Below, one piece after another: positions 1-5,919 of a stretch of DNA of 5,919 bases. Position 1 is the stretch's first letter, and each line of letters opens with the position of its first letter. Source of the stretch: Pseudomonadota bacterium. GTDB taxonomy: Bacteria; Pseudomonadota; Gammaproteobacteria; Burkholderiales; Sulfuriferulaceae. The position numbers and the translations under genes are program-made. Location of the stretch: positions 1 to 5,919 of the forward strand of contig JAJYPZ010000090.1 in assembly GCA_021794855.1 (NCBI GenBank), written 5' to 3'. The notes under the pieces were generated by a model. The model was not told where the DNA came from, searched no databases, and was given only the letters and a program-made list of their open reading frames with translations.

Positions 1-722
1 GTTTCGGCGCGCCTTTGCGGGTCGATCTCCAATTGGGTAAAGTCGGCGGCCTTTAAAATTCCCGCCAGCGTGTTGCGCAGGGTTTTACGCCGCTGGGAGA
101 AAGCGCTGGAAACAACGCGCGCCAGCTCGGCCGGGTCGTCCGGCTGCGTGGCCTCGGCTCGGCGCGGTATCATCCGCACTACGGTCGAATCGACTTTGGG
201 CGGCGGGTCGAAGGCGGCAGGTGGGACTTCGAATAGTGCTTCCATTTCGAAGCGGTATTGCAGCATCACCGACAGTCGGCCGTAATCGTGCGTATCCGGA
301 ACAGCGATCATGCGATCGACGACTTCCTTTTGCAGCATGACATGAATATCGACTATGCGTGTTGCAAACGCGGCAAGATGGAACAGCAACGGGGTGGAAA
401 TATTATAAGGCAGATTGCCGACGATGCGTAAGTCGCCGCCTAGCGTTGCGAAATCGAAATTTAAGGCATCGGCGGCATGAACGGTCAGAGTCTCCGCCGG
501 ATAGGTACGTTGCAGGCGCGCGACGATATCACGGTCGAGTTCGATTACGTGTAAATGCGAAATATGTTGCAGCAGAGGCCGGGTGAGCGCTCCGAGTCCG
601 GGGCCGATTTCGACCAGACTGTCGGTATCGAGCGGGCGGATGGCCTGGATTATGGCGGCGATTATGTCGTGGTCGCATAAAAAATGCTGGCCGAAGCGTT
701 TGCGCGGAATGTGTTTACTCAT
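1..722 (-). CDS. rsmA: 16S rRNA dimethyladenosine transferase RsmA (KsgA), 3' end cut by window edge
   Basis: This is the SAM-dependent cytosolic enzyme that dimethylates two adjacent adenosines near the 3' end of 16S rRNA (A1518 and A1519 in E. coli) late in 30S assembly; in E. coli its loss gives kasugamycin resistance. I translated it by hand because the frame runs off the window. It begins [15 protein letters not shown], the usual RsmA N-terminus. Visible are the SAM-binding motif I ([11 protein letters not shown], residues 37-47), the acidic residue of motif II (VIELD, 59-63), AADAL (84-88), the catalytic motif IV NLPYNIS (103-109), YGRLSV (147-152), and the C-terminal signature [11 protein letters not shown] (173-183) followed by [10 protein letters not shown] (208-217). 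240 codons are present; E. coli KsgA has 273 residues, so roughly 30 are missing. The ATG lies inside the end of pdxA (8-nt overlap, ATGAGTAA) with no clear Shine-Dalgarno, which suggests translation coupled to pdxA. No frameshift or lost motif is seen. Confidence 0.97.
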   Translation of the reverse strand, partial: MSKHIPRKRFGQHFLCDHDIIAAIIQAIRPLDTDSLVEIGPGLGALTRPLLQHISHLHVIELDRDIVARLQRTYPAETLTVHAADALNFDFATLGGDLRIVGNLPYNISTPLLFHLAAFATRIVDIHVMLQKEVVDRMIAVPDTHDYGRLSVMLQYRFEMEALFEVPPAAFDPPPKVDSTVVRMIPRRAEATQPDDPAELARVVSSAFSQRRKTLRNTLAGILKAADFTQLEIDPQRRAE

Positions 723-1713
723 GGCTAGGGTAACGGCTCATTTCCGCGGCGACATTGATGGCGGCGACGAGGCTGCCGCTGTGGATTCGGCCGCTACCGG
801 CCAGATCGAGGGCGGTGCCGTGATCGACCGAAGTGCGGACTATGGGCAAGCCCAGCGTGACGTTGACGCCGGCGCCGAAGCTGGCGTATTTCAGTACCGG
901 CAATCCCTGGTCGTGGTACATCGCCAGCACGCAATCGGCCTCGGCCAGCCGTTCCGGATTAAACAGGGTATCGGCGGGCAAGGGACCGGTCAGGCGCATT
1001 CCTTGCCCCCGTAATTTCGCCAGTACAGGTTCGATGATGCGGATTTCTTCATCGCCGAGATGGCCCGATTCTCCGGCATGCGGATTGAGGCCCGCAACCA
1101 GGATGCGCGGCTCGGCAATGCCGAAGCGATGGATTAATTCGTGCTGCAGAATTTGCAGGGTGGCGGTCAGCGATGCCGTATTGATCGCGGCGGCAACGTC
1201 ACGCAATGGCAGATGCGTAGTCGCGAGCGCAACGCGCATGCCGCCGCCGACCAGCATCATGACGACATGCGGCGTAGAGGTGAGTTCGGCGAGGAATTCG
1301 GTATGCCCGGTGAATGCGATCCCGGCTTCGTTGATTACCGCTTTATGTACCGGAGCGGTGACCATGGCGGCAAATTCGCCGTTCATGCAGCCGTTCGCCG
1401 CGCGGCGCAGTAAAGCCAGCACCGAGGCGGCGTTGGCCGGATCGAGCCGTCCTGCGCATACCGGTTCGGCAACCGGAATATGCAATACGCTCAAGACGCC
1501 GGCTGTGGTTTCCACTTTATTCCCATCGTATTGCCGGATTGTCAGCGGTAAGTTTAATTGCTGCGCACGTTCGCTGAGAACGGTATGATCGGCGAGTACG
1601 ACGATTTCCTGTTCGCGTTGCTGCTGCGCCAGCAAGACGCATAAATCCGGCCCGATACCGGCCGGCTCGCCCGCGGTGAGCGCAATGAGCTTGCTGGGTA
1701 AGGCCATTGCCAT
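715..1713 (-). CDS. pdxA: 4-hydroxythreonine-4-phosphate dehydrogenase PdxA
   Basis: PdxA oxidises 4-phosphohydroxy-L-threonine with NAD(P)+ in the DXP-dependent route to pyridoxal 5'-phosphate; the decarboxylated product is condensed with deoxyxylulose phosphate by PdxJ. It is a cytosolic metal-dependent homodimer. The product is 332 residues (E. coli 329). Family signatures are the N-terminal [12 protein letters not shown] (13-24), TAPVHK (119-124), GHTEFLA (136-142), TTHLPLRDV (165-173), [10 protein letters not shown] (208-217), [11 protein letters not shown] (265-275) and [10 protein letters not shown] (294-303). His167, His212 and His267 line up with the three metal-binding histidines of the E. 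coli enzyme (166, 211, 266). I chose the ATG at 1713 because it shares one base with the surA stop (TAATG); a second ATG two codons later (1707) is also possible. The frame stays open upstream to 1980, but that part only shadows surA. No good Shine-Dalgarno precedes the ATG, so coupling to surA is likely. The last 8 nt overlap rsmA. Confidence 0.97.
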   Translation of the reverse strand: MAMALPSKLIALTAGEPAGIGPDLCVLLAQQQREQEIVVLADHTVLSERAQQLNLPLTIRQYDGNKVETTAGVLSVLHIPVAEPVCAGRLDPANAASVLALLRRAANGCMNGEFAAMVTAPVHKAVINEAGIAFTGHTEFLAELTSTPHVVMMLVGGGMRVALATTHLPLRDVAAAINTASLTATLQILQHELIHRFGIAEPRILVAGLNPHAGESGHLGDEEIRIIEPVLAKLRGQGMRLTGPLPADTLFNPERLAEADCVLAMYHDQGLPVLKYASFGAGVNVTLGLPIVRTSVDHGTALDLAGSGRIHSGSLVAAINVAAEMSRYPSHE

Positions 1714-3125
1714 TACTGAGTTTCGTTGCGATACTCGACGAACGCGCCGTCGCGGAGCTGGCGCAGCCATTCTTCCTGCGCCTCTTCGATCTTGCGCTGG
1801 CGTATCGCTTGCCGCGCCAGGATGCGCTGGCGTTCTTTGGTGACGTCTTCCTGCCGCCGCTCCAATACCTGGATCAAGTGAAAACCGAACGGCGATTGTA
1901 CCGGCTCGCTGATTTCTCCCGGTTTGAGCGCATCCATCGCATGCTCGAATTCCGGTACGGTTTCGCCGGGAGACAGCCAACCCAGATCGCCTCCTTTGGA
2001 GGCGCTGGCATCATTGGAGTATTGCCGCGCCATGTCGGAAAATTTGGCGCTGCCGTTTTCTATCTTGCTGCGGATCTCTTCGAGCCGGTTTTTGGCGTCG
2101 GCGGCAGAAACCACTTCGCTGGTTTTGATGAGGATATGCCGCGCGTGGGTCTGATTGATAATGGTGGTTTTGTCGGCAGTGCGCTTATCGATCAGTTTGA
2201 TGATATGAAAGCCGCTGTTGCTGCGCAGGATATCGCTGGTTTCGCCGGGTTTCATGGAAATCAGTACCTGGCTGAATAACGCCGGGATCTGCGCGGCACG
2301 CCGCCAACCCATCTCTCCGCCTTCCAGTGCGTTGGGCGCATTGGAATAGCTGGCGGAAATCTGGGCGAAATCTGCGCCTGCCCGGATTTTGTTCAGTGCT
2401 TCTTCCGCTTTGGCGTGGGCGAACTGTATCTGTTCGGAACTGGCGTTTTCAGGAATGCTGATCAGGATATGCGCTGTGTTGTATTCGTCGTCGGAACCTT
2501 GCTTGGCCTGGGCATTGAGGTAAGCATCGACTTCGGCTTCGGTGACATTGATCTTGTTGTCGACTTCGCGTTCGCGCAAATGAGTCAGGATGATCTGGTC
2601 GCGTATGTCGGCACGGAATTTATCGTAAGGAATGCCTTCCTTGGCGACGGCTTCGCGGAATTGCGCGGGCGTAAGCTGATTCTGGGCGGCAATCCGGTCT
2701 ATGGCACGATCGAGCGTGGGATCGTCGACCTTGATGCCCGACTGGTCTGCAAACTGCAACTGGATACGATCGTTGATCATGCGTTCGAGGATTTGCTTTT
2801 CCAGAACGGCGCGCGGCGGCAGCGGAATTTTACGACTTTCCAACTGCTGGACGGCACGATCGTATCGTTCATCCAGATCGTGACGGGTAATTACGTCATC
2901 GTTGACTACGGCGATGATATGGTCGAGTTCTGCGGGTTGGGCCGTATCGTTCTTGCTGCCGGATGCAGCCGAGTTCGGCTGCGTGCTGGCGGCGGGTGCG
3001 GCGGCAGTCGGTGCAGAAGCCGAAGTCGCAGCCGGAGTCGGAGCCGGCAATGCATCGGCAGCGAGCGTCAGATCCGGCAGCAAGGCAAACGCAAGCAGCA
3101 GGAATTTAAGGATTGTTGATTTCAT
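1713..3125 (-). CDS. surA: Periplasmic chaperone and peptidyl-prolyl isomerase SurA
   Basis: SurA binds unfolded outer-membrane proteins in the periplasm and delivers them to the BAM complex; LptD, encoded just upstream, is a known strong client in E. coli. The 470-residue product starts with a Sec signal peptide ([17 protein letters not shown], likely cut near LTLA-AD, residue 22-23). A low-complexity Ala/Pro/Thr/Ser linker follows (about 24-65). The SurA N-terminal chaperone domain covers about 66-190 ([18 protein letters not shown] at 70-87). Two parvulin domains follow: P1 at about 213-314 (AHILI, SYSNAP, GGEMGW, GFHIIKL) and P2 at about 326-424 ([29 protein letters not shown]). A charged C-terminal helix ends it (425-470). 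Both parvulin domains keep the paired histidines (219/307 and 330/416). It is about 40 residues longer than E. coli SurA (428), mainly because of the linker. The start overlaps lptD by 20 nt and has no clear Shine-Dalgarno; it is kept because it gives an intact signal peptide. The stop overlaps the pdxA ATG by one base. Confidence 0.97.
   Translation of the reverse strand: MKSTILKFLLLAFALLPDLTLAADALPAPTPAATSASAPTAAAPAASTQPNSAASGSKNDTAQPAELDHIIAVVNDDVITRHDLDERYDRAVQQLESRKIPLPPRAVLEKQILERMINDRIQLQFADQSGIKVDDPTLDRAIDRIAAQNQLTPAQFREAVAKEGIPYDKFRADIRDQIILTHLREREVDNKINVTEAEVDAYLNAQAKQGSDDEYNTAHILISIPENASSEQIQFAHAKAEEALNKIRAGADFAQISASYSNAPNALEGGEMGWRRAAQIPALFSQVLISMKPGETSDILRSNSGFHIIKLIDKRTADKTTIINQTHARHILIKTSEVVSAADAKNRLEEIRSKIENGSAKFSDMARQYSNDASASKGGDLGWLSPGETVPEFEHAMDALKPGEISEPVQSPFGFHLIQVLERRQEDVTKERQRILARQAIRQRKIEEAQEEWLRQLRDGAFVEYRNETQ
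3024..3047 (-). repeat. Two-copy 12-bp in-frame tandem repeat in the surA linker
   Basis: Read on the coding (minus) strand, CCGGCTCCGACT (3047-3036) is followed directly by CCGGCTGCGACT (3035-3024), differing at one base. A more diverged copy may follow at 3023-3012 (7 of 12 bases match). The units encode Pro-Ala-Pro-Thr, Pro-Ala-Ala-Thr and Ser-Ala-Ser-Ala inside the Ala/Pro-rich linker after the signal peptide. A 12-bp unit keeps the frame, so slippage would only change linker length. It may equally be ordinary low-complexity coding sequence. Confidence 0.6.
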
Positions 3126-5421
3126 CGGTATTGGTGTATCCAGGTACGCTAAGTTTAAGAACGTCGAGCGGGTTAGAGCCTAAACTGCCTAACCCGTTCA
3201 ACTCCAATTGGAAGAAAAAAGAAGTGCTGGTAGTATTCGCCGCGATGGCAATGGTCTGAAACACGCCGCGCAGGGCCCAGCATCCGCCATTATATTCAAG
3301 CCCGGCCAGGCCTTCGACGATATTTTTGTCCAGCAGTGAATAGTTATAGCGCATCATACCGTACAAGCGTTTGGTAAGCGGCCATTGCCCGGAAATATCG
3401 ATCTGGTTGATATTGCCGCTATAGTAAGCCTGGCCGTATAGCGCCTGAGCATACAAGGGCATCCCCGGAATGTTGGCCATAGCCGCCGGATTGAAATTAT
3501 TGTTGATCGAACGGTAGCCGAAATTGATGGCTTTACCCGGCGCGGGATGATAATTGACGGTAAAGCTGTCGCTGACGGCCTGATTCAGTTGCATATTGTA
3601 TTGCACCGCCGCATCGACGCGCCACTGTTCGTTGATCTGTCCGCCCACGTCGGCCAATACATCGCTGGACTGGCTGTTGCTGGGGACTTCACCGGGAAGA
3701 GTAACGAGTTGCGGGGTGAAATATAATCGTTGTCCCACCGCCAGGCTCAAGCGTTCCAGACCGCTGTCCTGATCGAGAAACCGGGTCGATACGCCCATCG
3801 TCAACTGGTTGGCGTTATTGATGCGGTCGCCGCCTACGTAGCGGTTTTCAGTGAATAGCGTTGCATAGTTGATCTCGTCCATAGGCGCGCTGTCGAAGTT
3901 GGGCAGCAGGCTTTGATCCTGATAAGGAATATAGACGTAATACAAACGCGGCTCTAGCGTTTGCAGATATTTATGGCCGAATGCAGTGATGTTGCGATCG
4001 AAGTACATGCCGCTGTCCAGGCTGATTATCGGTAGCGAGCGGGTGGGATTGAAAGCCGGAGTGGTGGACGTCGGGCTCAATTCGTAACCGGTAAAATTGA
4101 ATCCGACCTTGGGCGTAATATATCCGTAATCATTGCTCAACGGCAGGTCGATGCTGGGATAGGCGATAAAGCGCGTGCCATTGACCAGAGTGGGGTGCAC
4201 GAAGCGCGTCAGTTCGCTGGTGAAGTTGAAATCCAGCCCGTAGTCGTTGGTGAGCATACCGGACCAGTGCAAATCGGGAAGCCGGCTGTAAGGCGGTATC
4301 ACCGGCGCAAGCGGGTCCTGCAATACCTGGAATTGCTGCACCGAAGCGCTTGCCTGCCACCAGCTGCCCTGATAATTCAGGGTGGCTTCCTGATCCAGGT
4401 CGGTCAGCGATGTCGTGCTCAGCTGGTTGGTCAGGTCCTGGAAATAGTTGTTGTCGGATACCGCCTGATAAACGAAGTGACCCGTAAGTCCGGGCATAAA
4501 GGTCTCGTCGTGCTGGGCGAAGACATCCCAGCGGGCGGTATTGGTGAGATGATCCTGCAGATAGTTGGCGTCCACCGAGCCGCGCGAAGTGTCAGTCAGG
4601 TAGCGGAATTCCCCGCCCATTTGCAAGCCGCGCTTGCTGATGACGGTCGGCGTGATGGTGGCGTCGTAATTGGGTGCAATATTCCAGTACCAGGGAATCG
4701 ACAGTTCAGCGCCGCTGGTCCCCGTCGTGCCTTCGATAGGTGCGAGGAAGCCGCTCTTGCGCTGGTCGTTCAAAGGAAAGTTGATCCAGGGCGTATACAG
4801 GATCGGAGTATTCTTGAACTCGATTTCCGCGCCGTGCGCGGTGCCGATGTGCTGCGTGTTGTCGATGTCGAGTTCCTTGACACGCAAGTACCAGTCGTTG
4901 TCGCCGACGGGGCAGGTCGTATAGATGGCATGCATCAAACGGTAATGGTTTTCGCCTTCGAAATTGATAATGGTCGCATCGCCGCGGGAATTTACGACGA
5001 CATGGGTATCCTGCGTAGGCGCTGCGGCACCTATCAGCGAAAAAATCGGCTGATCCATGTATCCGATCTGCGTGTTCATTTGCAGGTCGATTTTCGGGCC
5101 GTTCAATGTCAGTCCTTCCTGTTTCAGACAAACCGCGCCATCCGCCTTTACCGTATCGGTGGGCTGAATATAATGCAGGTGGTCGGCGGTCACGACGGTG
5201 GCCCCGCGCCGCAGCTCCACATTGCCGATAGCGTTGGTCTGCTGGTTTTGCGTCCCGTTCATGGTGTCGGCGCGAATGAAAACCGGAGGGCTCTGGTCGT
5301 TTTTGACCGGTGGAGCGAGTGCAGTGGAACTTTGCAGCAACGTCGTATCGTCGGCAGCGGCAATTCCCCCGAGTAACAATAAAGGTGCTGTGAGATAGCG
5401 GATAAATCGGTGTGTAGGCAT
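3106..5421 (-). CDS. lptD: LPS-assembly outer-membrane translocon protein LptD
   Basis: LptD forms, with the lipoprotein LptE, the outer-membrane complex that takes LPS from the periplasmic LptA bridge and inserts it in the outer leaflet. The product is 771 residues (E. coli 784). It has a signal peptide (RFIRYLTAPLLLLGGIAAA, likely cut near residue 23), an LptA-like jellyroll domain (about 46-150; FIRADTMNG, AIGNVELRRG, KADGAVCLKQEG) and a large C-terminal beta-barrel (about 200-765). Conserved barrel motifs are RKSGFLAP (221-228), WNIAPNYDATITP (246-258), EFRYL (271-275), LQTLEPRLYYVYIPYQDQS (486-504) and the stretch GGDRINNANQLTMGVSTRF (530-548). The only cysteines are C98, C170 and C714. 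C170 (TTCPVGDNDW) and C714 (NGGCWALR) match E. coli C173 and C725; the partners C31 and C724 are absent. The start follows an AT-rich stretch without a Shine-Dalgarno, but no other Met lies before residue 54 and the signal peptide is complete. Its last 20 nt overlap surA. It is the first gene of the operon. Confidence 0.98.
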   Translation of the reverse strand: MPTHRFIRYLTAPLLLLGGIAAADDTTLLQSSTALAPPVKNDQSPPVFIRADTMNGTQNQQTNAIGNVELRRGATVVTADHLHYIQPTDTVKADGAVCLKQEGLTLNGPKIDLQMNTQIGYMDQPIFSLIGAAAPTQDTHVVVNSRGDATIINFEGENHYRLMHAIYTTCPVGDNDWYLRVKELDIDNTQHIGTAHGAEIEFKNTPILYTPWINFPLNDQRKSGFLAPIEGTTGTSGAELSIPWYWNIAPNYDATITPTVISKRGLQMGGEFRYLTDTSRGSVDANYLQDHLTNTARWDVFAQHDETFMPGLTGHFVYQAVSDNNYFQDLTNQLSTTSLTDLDQEATLNYQGSWWQASASVQQFQVLQDPLAPVIPPYSRLPDLHWSGMLTNDYGLDFNFTSELTRFVHPTLVNGTRFIAYPSIDLPLSNDYGYITPKVGFNFTGYELSPTSTTPAFNPTRSLPIISLDSGMYFDRNITAFGHKYLQTLEPRLYYVYIPYQDQSLLPNFDSAPMDEINYATLFTENRYVGGDRINNANQLTMGVSTRFLDQDSGLERLSLAVGQRLYFTPQLVTLPGEVPSNSQSSDVLADVGGQINEQWRVDAAVQYNMQLNQAVSDSFTVNYHPAPGKAINFGYRSINNNFNPAAMANIPGMPLYAQALYGQAYYSGNINQIDISGQWPLTKRLYGMMRYNYSLLDKNIVEGLAGLEYNGGCWALRGVFQTIAIAANTTSTSFFFQLELNGLGSLGSNPLDVLKLSVPGYTNTDEINNP

Positions 5422-5444
5422 TATTTAGCTGATCGAGCGAATGG

Positions 5445-5453
5445 TGCTAAAAT
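5445..5453 (+). promoter_or_regulatory. Possible extended -10 promoter of amgK
   Basis: TGCTAAAAT fits the extended -10 pattern TGnTATAAT with 5 of 6 matches in the hexamer (5448-5453). The -35 region about 17 bp upstream (TTAGCT, 5425-5430) matches TTGACA at only 3 of 6 bases, which is usual for extended -10 promoters. Transcription would begin near 5460 and leave a leader of about 25 nt that contains the ribosome binding site. This is a pattern match only. Confidence 0.45.
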
Positions 5454-5474
5454 GCGCTGAAATCTTTTGTCGGC

Positions 5475-5479
5475 AAGGA
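5475..5479 (+). promoter_or_regulatory. Ribosome binding site of amgK
   Basis: AAGGA lies 5 nt before the ATG at 5485, a good Shine-Dalgarno match at a workable distance. It supports this ATG as the start. It contrasts with the four minus-strand genes, none of which has a clear Shine-Dalgarno sequence. Confidence 0.75.
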
Positions 5480-5484
5480 CTTTC

Positions 5485-5919
5485 ATGCAGCGTCAAAATC
5501 TTATCCAATCGTGGTTAGAAACACTATTTCCCTATTTGTCCCCCGTGCTCACCCCTGCTTCGGCAGATGCCAGTTTCCGGCGGTACTTTCGTACGAATTT
5601 ATCCAATGGCGAACATTATATCGTGATGGACGCTCCGCCGCAGCATGAAGATTGCGGGCCTTTTGTTTTTGTTGCGGAATTATTCGCTGCCGCAGGCTTA
5701 AATGTACCACGAGTCCTGCAACAAAATCTGCAGCAGGGTTTTTTGCTGCTGACCGATCTCGGCGACGAAACCTATCTGAGCCGCTTGAACCGCTTGGTAA
5801 GCGGACATGACACAGCAGTGGCATCTGCCGGCGCAGACGTTCACACATTATATACGGATGCGACGGATGCGTTAATTCGCATTCAACTGGCCAGCGAGTC
5901 GGGTAAGCTGCCCGAGTAC
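5485..5919 (+). CDS. amgK: AmgK-family anomeric MurNAc/GlcNAc kinase (aminoglycoside-phosphotransferase fold), 3' part outside window
   Basis: The first 145 codons of an APH-fold kinase of the COG3178 type are present. AmgK of Pseudomonas putida phosphorylates MurNAc (and GlcNAc) at the anomeric carbon with ATP; MurU then makes UDP-MurNAc, which bypasses de novo synthesis in peptidoglycan recycling. Visible family features are ASADASFRRYFR (26-37), IVMDAPPQHED (46-56), GPFVFVAELFAAAGLNVPRVL (58-78, an N-lobe helix and strand) and GFLLLTDLGDETYLSRL (85-101, the hinge region). The catalytic loop and Mg-binding residues lie beyond the edge and cannot be checked. The start is set by AAGGA 5 nt upstream. 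Divergence from lptD is the arrangement known from Pseudomonas and many betaproteobacteria, where murU is the usual next gene; that is an expectation here. The segment at about 102-122 seems longer than I would expect for the family. The family call is firm; the exact sugar specificity is inferred. Confidence 0.88.
   Translation, partial: MQRQNLIQSWLETLFPYLSPVLTPASADASFRRYFRTNLSNGEHYIVMDAPPQHEDCGPFVFVAELFAAAGLNVPRVLQQNLQQGFLLLTDLGDETYLSRLNRLVSGHDTAVASAGADVHTLYTDATDALIRIQLASESGKLPEY

Larger units (their letters stand above)
1..5421 (-). other. lptD-surA-pdxA-rsmA operon
   Basis: Four minus-strand genes follow one another with overlaps of 20, 1 and 8 nt and no room for terminators or ordinary promoters between them, so one transcript starting upstream of lptD is the simplest reading. 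The gene order is the conserved one of many gamma- and betaproteobacteria. The first two genes serve outer-membrane biogenesis (client and chaperone); the last two serve vitamin B6 synthesis and ribosome maturation. In E. coli apaG and apaH follow rsmA; whether that holds here lies outside the window. Internal promoters within coding sequence cannot be excluded. Confidence 0.88.
5422..5484. promoter_or_regulatory. Divergent lptD / amgK control region
   Basis: This 63-bp gap lies between two start codons pointing away from each other and must hold the 5' signals of both genes unless one starts inside the other. It is the only non-coding DNA in the window. For amgK an extended -10 element and a ribosome binding site can be seen. 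For lptD the best candidate is weak: TTGCCG on the minus strand (5476-5471) followed after 18 bp by TTTTAG (5452-5447), which would overlap the amgK -10. I see no convincing sigma-E type promoter, although E. coli transcribes lptD-surA partly from one. No clear operator palindrome is present. Confidence 0.6.

Noticed and set aside
833..1588. 251-codon open frame on the plus strand opposite pdxA
   Set aside because: It is antisense to pdxA and rich in Ser/Arg/Ala, as expected for a shadow frame in moderately GC-rich DNA. No family is recognised.
1714..1980. Upstream extension of the pdxA frame, giving a 421-residue reading frame
   Set aside because: The extra 89 residues overlap the C-terminal part of surA in another frame, show no domain, and would place the conserved PdxA N-terminus far inside the protein. 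The ATG at 1713 gives normal family length.
1707..3119. Plus-strand open frames opposite surA (190 and 234 codons), one with an Arg/Ser repeat tail
   Set aside because: The Arg/Ser run is only the complement of the Ala/Pro linker codons of surA. Both frames are shadows without independent support.
4706..5131. 141-codon minus-strand frame within lptD, and the 76-codon one at 4130-4360
   Set aside because: Both are alternative frames of lptD on the same strand. The lptD frame is continuous and conserved through these regions, so they do not indicate a frameshift.
4195..5376. 393-codon open frame on the plus strand opposite lptD
   Set aside because: It is antisense to a well conserved lptD, shows no recognisable domain, and reads as a valine/arginine-rich mirror of lptD codons. 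No ribosome binding site or conserved motif supports it.
5422..5500. Sigma-E type promoter for lptD-surA, as known in E. coli
   Set aside because: I looked on the minus strand for a GGAACTT-like -35 with a TCTGA-like -10 at the right spacing and found no convincing pair.
5549..5848. 99-codon minus-strand frame opposite amgK
   Set aside because: It is antisense to a recognisable kinase N-lobe, with no ribosome binding site or family resemblance.
1..5919. Rho-independent terminators, insertion sequences, tRNA genes or CRISPR repeats
   Set aside because: No GC-rich hairpin followed by a T run was seen between genes (there is almost no intergenic space), and no transposase, inverted repeat or array-like structure was visible.

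Overview
The window is ordinary core chromosome of a Gram-negative proteobacterium. It holds the envelope and housekeeping operon lptD-surA-pdxA-rsmA on the minus strand, and the start of a divergent amgK-type sugar kinase gene on the plus strand. The moderate base composition (a little over 50% G+C by eye), the protein sequences and the amgK|lptD-surA-pdxA-rsmA order suggest a betaproteobacterium, perhaps of the Nitrosomonadales/Gallionellales kind. The same order also occurs in Pseudomonas-like gammaproteobacteria, so this placement is an inference. No mobile element, CRISPR array, tRNA, rRNA or phage gene is visible.

Layout from right to left along the operon: lptD (5421 to 3106) encodes the outer-membrane LPS translocon barrel. 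surA (3125 to 1713) encodes the periplasmic chaperone/prolyl isomerase that escorts outer-membrane proteins, LptD among them. pdxA (1713 to 715) encodes a pyridoxal-phosphate biosynthesis dehydrogenase. rsmA/ksgA (722 to beyond base 1) encodes the 16S rRNA dimethyladenosine transferase and is cut by the window edge. Every junction overlaps: 20 nt for lptD/surA, 1 nt for surA/pdxA and 8 nt for pdxA/rsmA. None of the four minus-strand starts has a clear Shine-Dalgarno sequence, so translational coupling is likely for the three downstream genes.

The 63-bp gap at 5422-5484 separates lptD from amgK (5485 to beyond 5919), which has a good ribosome binding site and a plausible extended -10 promoter. 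AmgK-family kinases act in peptidoglycan sugar recycling, so the divergent pair joins LPS export and murein recycling at one control region.

I see no previously undescribed system. The points worth a second look are the LptD cysteine pattern (only one of the two E. coli disulfides can form, plus an extra cysteine), the 20-nt overlap between the gene for a chaperone and the gene for its client, an Ala/Pro-rich SurA linker that contains a 12-bp tandem repeat, and a possible insertion in the AmgK N-lobe. The only non-coding stretch is the 63-bp divergent gap.
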